From JANPCX01 sp046049865 (lineage in GTDB: Bacteria; Pseudomonadota; Gammaproteobacteria; Burkholderiales; Burkholderiaceae_C), in assembly GCA_046049865.1 (NCBI GenBank), contig JBJOQO010000019.1, forward strand, positions 1 through 42,815: a stretch of DNA of 42,815 bases, in the 5' to 3' direction. Of this stretch, positions 40,356 to 42,815 are shown piece after piece. The notes under the pieces were generated by a model. It did no database searches. It was not told the DNA's origin and worked only from the letters and a program-made list of their open reading frames with translations. Both the position numbers and the translations under genes were made by a program. The stretch's first letter is position 1. Every line of letters begins with the position of its first letter.

Positions 40356-40370
40356 AAGCATAAAATGCTT
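40356..40370. promoter_or_regulatory. palindrome in the mdeB/lrp divergent region
   Basis: AAGCATAAAATGCTT is a perfect inverted repeat (6-bp arms, 3-bp centre) inside the A+T-rich 104-bp gap between the dehydrogenase start (40290) and the regulator start (40395). Lrp-family proteins commonly bind such A+T-rich palindromes next to their own gene. Binding by the adjacent regulator is inferred. Confidence 0.5.
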
Positions 40371-40394
40371 CTAAATTCAAGTTTTGAAGGCTTT

Positions 40395-40862
40395 ATGGCT
40401 TTAGATGCGCTGGATATCCGTATATTGTCCGAACTCCAGAAAGATGGCTCACTCAGCAACGTGGAGTTGGCGCGGCGGGTGCACCTCTCGCCTTCGCCTT
40501 GCCTGGTCCGGGTGAAATCGTTGGAGGCCCAGGGTGTGATCCAGCGTTACGTGGCGCTCGCCGACCCCAAGGCTTTGGGGCTGGGCCTGAATGTGTTCAT
40601 CTCTGTGAGCCTGAAAGAACAATCCAAAGAAGCGCTCGCCGAGTTCGAGCGACGGATCGCTGAACACGACGAGGTGATGGAGTGCTACCTGATGTCAGGC
40701 GACAGCGACTACTTGCTGCGTGTGGCAGTGGTGGACATCGGCGCCCTGGAACGATTCATCCTTGAGCAGCTGTCGCCCATTCCGGGACTGGAAAAAATCC
40801 GCTCCAGCTTCGCACTCAAGCAGGTTCGATACAAAACGGCGCTGCCATTGCCCGTTCACTGA
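40395..40862 (+). CDS. Lrp/AsnC-family regulator (MdeR-like), copy 1
   Basis: This is a 155-residue transcription factor. ATG 40395 follows GAAGG and starts the helix-turn-helix domain directly (MALDALDIRILSELQKDGSL); an ATG at 40365 lies inside the palindrome and is less likely. HTH residues SNVELARRVHLSPSPCLVRV are typical. The C-terminal RAM domain (about 70-150) has YLMSGDSDYLLRVAVVDI, which binds an effector, often an amino acid. It diverges from the MdeB-like gene and probably controls it. The 3' end overlaps the convergent methionine gamma-lyase gene by 47 bp. It is the positional counterpart of P. putida MdeR, but a second regulator stands beyond the lyase gene. Confidence 0.88.
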   Translation: MALDALDIRILSELQKDGSLSNVELARRVHLSPSPCLVRVKSLEAQGVIQRYVALADPKALGLGLNVFISVSLKEQSKEALAEFERRIAEHDEVMECYLMSGDSDYLLRVAVVDIGALERFILEQLSPIPGLEKIRSSFALKQVRYKTALPLPVH

Positions 40863-42069
40863 GTGCGGCCATGGCCATGACCACGTCCAGCGCTTGCTCG
40901 ACGTCAGCCGCGATGTCACCCCAATCTTCCAGCCCAACCGACAAACGCACCAGGCCTTCGCTGATGCCGTGGGCTGCACGTTCTTCGGGCGTGTAGGTCG
41001 AGTGGGTCATGCTGGCCGGATGTTGGGCCAAGCTCTCGGCATCCCCCAGGCTGACAGCGCGGGTGAAGAGACGCAAGGCATCCATGAAGCGCACACCCGC
41101 TTGCAGGCCGCCATGCAGCTCAAACGCCACCATGCCACCGAATTGGCTCATTTGGCGTTTGGCCAGCTCGTGTTGGGGAAAGCTGGACAAACCGGGAAAG
41201 TGAACCGCGCTGGTGGCCGGGTGGCGCTCCAGCAATTCCGCGATTTTCTGGGCGTTCTGGCAATGGCGGTCCATGCGCAGCGTGAGCGTCTTGAGGCCAC
41301 GCATCACTTGTTGAGCATCAGGTGCGCTCATCACGGCGCCGGTCATGTCCTTCAGACCATACAGGCGCACATGTTTGGCCAGCTCGGCATCGGCAAAGAC
41401 GGCTGCGCCGGCCGTCAAGTCACCGTGGCCGCCCAGGTATTTGGTCATGGAATGCACGCTGACATCGGCGCCCAGCACCAGGGGCTGCTGTAAGTAGGGC
41501 GTGCAATAGGTGTTGTCCACCACCAACCTGGCACCGCCACGATGAGCGATTGTCGCCACCGCAGCAATATCAGCCAGTCGCATATTGGGGTTGGCGGGCG
41601 ATTCGCAGTAGACCACCTTGGTTTTGGCGTTCATGGCTTGTTCCACTTGAGCCAAATCGCGCATGTCGACATGTCGCACCGTCACACCAAACTTGGCCAG
41701 CCCATGCGTCATGAACGAGAACGTGCAGCCATACAAGGTCAGGTCAGCCAAGACTTCATCGCCGGGCTCCAGCATGGACCACAGCGTGGCAGCAACGGCG
41801 CCCATGCCTGAACCGAACACCACGGCTGCGGCGCCTTGCTCCAGACTGGCCAAACGCCCCTCCAGTAGCGCCAGGGTGGGGTTTGAAATGCGCGTGTAGA
41901 AGTAACCCGGCTCTTCGCCCGAGAAGCAGCGGCCGCCGTAGGCGGTATCAGGAAATGCGTAGGTGGCCGAGGTATACAGCGGCGGCACCAGCGCACCTTG
42001 GTGGTCCAGTGGGTTGTAGCCATGGTGGATGGCGCGGGTGCTGAAACCACCGGATTTGTGCTGACTCAT
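40816..42069 (-). CDS. mdeA: methionine gamma-lyase
   Basis: This is a 417-residue PLP enzyme of the Cys/Met metabolism family that splits methionine into methanethiol, ammonia and 2-oxobutyrate. The PLP lysine is Lys210 in SVHSMTKYLGGHGDLTAG. Cys115 in TLYGCTFSF matches the active-site Cys116 of the P. putida enzyme, a residue that marks true gamma-lyases over cystathionine lyases. Long stretches agree with that protein as I recall it, such as RAVSLGDAESLAQHPASMTH and GISEGLVRLSVGLED. It is about 19 residues longer at the C-terminus (AMAALSERAMAAPFCIEPA), and this extra part overlaps the end of the convergent regulator. AAGGAG precedes the start codon. The product feeds the MdeB-like enzyme. 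Confidence 0.93.
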   Translation of the reverse strand: MSQHKSGGFSTRAIHHGYNPLDHQGALVPPLYTSATYAFPDTAYGGRCFSGEEPGYFYTRISNPTLALLEGRLASLEQGAAAVVFGSGMGAVAATLWSMLEPGDEVLADLTLYGCTFSFMTHGLAKFGVTVRHVDMRDLAQVEQAMNAKTKVVYCESPANPNMRLADIAAVATIAHRGGARLVVDNTYCTPYLQQPLVLGADVSVHSMTKYLGGHGDLTAGAAVFADAELAKHVRLYGLKDMTGAVMSAPDAQQVMRGLKTLTLRMDRHCQNAQKIAELLERHPATSAVHFPGLSSFPQHELAKRQMSQFGGMVAFELHGGLQAGVRFMDALRLFTRAVSLGDAESLAQHPASMTHSTYTPEERAAHGISEGLVRLSVGLEDWGDIAADVEQALDVVMAMAALSERAMAAPFCIEPA

Positions 42070-42167
42070 GGAAGGCTCCTTAATGGATTCTCAGGTTTTT
42101 AACCAAGAAATTTTGAACCTTGTTAAACAGCAATAATTTGCGATCCATCGACAATAAGCGAGAAAAT

Positions 42168-42184
42168 AAGGAAAATTATTCCTT
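42168..42184. promoter_or_regulatory. palindrome in the mdeA/lrp divergent region
   Basis: AAGGAA-AATTA-TTCCTT is a perfect inverted repeat within the very A+T-rich 146-bp gap between the lyase start (42069) and the second regulator (42216). It is a candidate operator for that regulator. The same gap must hold both divergent promoters. Confidence 0.5.
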
Positions 42185-42215
42185 TTTATTTTAAATTTTT
42201 GGAATATTTAACCCC

Positions 42216-42683
42216 ATGAGTTTTTCTCCAGATGCAGTCGATCGCCAATTGCTCAACGCTTTGCAAAAAAATGGCCGCACCACCGTGGGCGAATTGGCCG
42301 AGCTGGTGTCCCTGTCGCCATCCCCCTGTTGGCGACGGGTACGGCAGCTCGAAGAAAGCGGCCTCATCGCTGGCTACCATGCGCGGCTTGACCGGCAATT
42401 GCTGGGTTACGGCGTTTTAGGGTTCGTCCATCTCGCCATGCACGACCATACCCAGGAAAAGGCGGATGCCTTCGAACGAGAGGTGGTGGCGCTGCCACAG
42501 GTTTTGTCCTGCCACAACCTGTCCGGCCGCTACGACTACCAGCTGGAAGTCATAGCGCGGGATTTGGAAACCTTCTCCGAATTTGTGCGCAACAACATTC
42601 GAGGTTTGCCAGGCGTTCGTGAAATCTCAACCAGCTTCTCGCTGAAAGAGGTCAAACGCTCCAGCGAACTACCGGTGCGTTGA
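42216..42683 (+). CDS. Lrp/AsnC-family regulator, copy 2
   Basis: This is a 155-residue regulator. The HTH domain (about 5-60) has DAVDRQLLNALQKNGRTTVG and ELVSLSPSPCWRRVRQLEES; the RAM domain carries CHNLSGRYDYQLEVIARDLE. It shares the LSPSPCxxRVxxLE segment with the regulator at 40395 but is otherwise clearly diverged, so it is not a recent duplicate. It diverges from the methionine gamma-lyase gene and is the best candidate for its regulator. Effector unknown; methionine or 2-oxobutyrate would make sense. The ribosome-binding site is weak. Confidence 0.88.
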   Translation: MSFSPDAVDRQLLNALQKNGRTTVGELAELVSLSPSPCWRRVRQLEESGLIAGYHARLDRQLLGYGVLGFVHLAMHDHTQEKADAFEREVVALPQVLSCHNLSGRYDYQLEVIARDLETFSEFVRNNIRGLPGVREISTSFSLKEVKRSSELPVR

Positions 42684-42689
42684 GTGGTT

Positions 42690-42815
42690 AAGGTGTCCTA
42701 GCCACAACTTGATCTGACAGACGTTGTTAAACCGCATCGGCTAAAGAAGAAGGTGTCGGAGGTGTCCGATCCAGCTGCTTGTTTAGTGCCAGGGCTTTGC
42801 TATCCAGAAAGGTCT
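42690..42815. mobile_element. possible insertion-sequence end (partial)
   Basis: After the last regulator the sequence changes character. TGTCCTAGCCACAACTTGAT followed by CTGACAG (42694-42720) resembles the terminal repeat of an IS element, by recollection only. A - strand frame with no start in the window (42813 down to the stop at 42727) would encode TFLDSKALALNKQLDRTPPT then PSSLADAV. It could be the C-terminus of a transposase or of another protein. I do not recognise it. The window ends before it can be resolved. Confidence 0.3.

Noticed and set aside
1..42815. CRISPR arrays, prophage, rRNA or tRNA genes
   Set aside because: No regularly spaced direct repeats, phage structural genes or recognisable RNA genes were found on reading; a tRNAscan or Rfam search would be needed to exclude small RNAs.

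Overview
The window looks like the chromosome of a high-G+C betaproteobacterium of the order Burkholderiales, most likely family Comamonadaceae. The reasons are the gene order (FmdB zinc ribbon - DUF502 - aspS - nudB - YbhP-like - clsB; engB - cytochrome c4 - resB - ccsB; msrP - msrQ), a Bug/TctC-type solute-binding protein, and the protein sequences themselves. The genus cannot be fixed from this sequence alone. No rRNA, tRNA, CRISPR array or prophage was seen.

Layout. 1-6026: a housekeeping run on the + strand covering a zinc-ribbon protein (cut by the window edge), a DUF502 membrane protein, aspartyl-tRNA synthetase behind three tandem hairpins, the folate Nudix enzyme NudB, a YbhP-like phosphodiesterase and cardiolipin synthase B. 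6316-9809: a hybrid sensor kinase overlapping a DUF429 gene, then a secreted nuclease. 9813-15642, - strand: an esterase-like hydrolase, a LOG-type Rossmann protein, a MoeB/ThiF-type adenylyltransferase, a carboxy-terminal processing protease and an iron-type ABC ATPase. The ATPase diverges from its two-domain permease across a likely Fur box. 17430-20451: a small protein, then a KefC-type antiporter with its KefF-type partner. 20571-25229: a DUF1631 protein and a PlpD-like patatin/outer-membrane autotransporter. 25253-36437: EngB, cytochrome c4, a large accessory gene, the ResB-CcsB cytochrome c assembly pair, a small conserved protein and the MsrPQ repair system. 36502-37503: a Bug-type binding protein. 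37627-42683: a methionine-degradation cluster with a MdeB-like E1 dehydrogenase, methionine gamma-lyase and two Lrp-family regulators. An apparent insertion-sequence end lies at the right edge.

Most notable are two related intercistronic elements at 3621-3854 and 11827-12129 (opposite strand). They share 17-bp terminal inverted repeats whose variable bases co-vary between the copies, and they carry conserved internal hairpins. Both have the same orientation relative to their neighbours: immediately after one gene (supplying its stop codon) and about 12-17 bp before the start codon of the next. I know no name for this family.

The second notable locus is the 1188-codon gene at 26971-30537. It reads through an internal VPLP/PEP-CTERM-type sorting signal, crosses a run of seven A residues, enters a second signal-peptide-like segment and ends in a MepA-like (M74, LAS-type) metallopeptidase domain. 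Removing one A would end the first part exactly where a PEP-CTERM protein normally ends. The gene is lower in G+C than its surroundings and lies between two identical 32-bp terminator hairpins, in the middle of an otherwise conserved cytochrome c cluster. It is therefore probably an insertion.

The methionine cluster resembles the mdeRAB system of Pseudomonas putida but is rearranged, so that each enzyme gene faces its own Lrp-type regulator across an A+T-rich palindrome.
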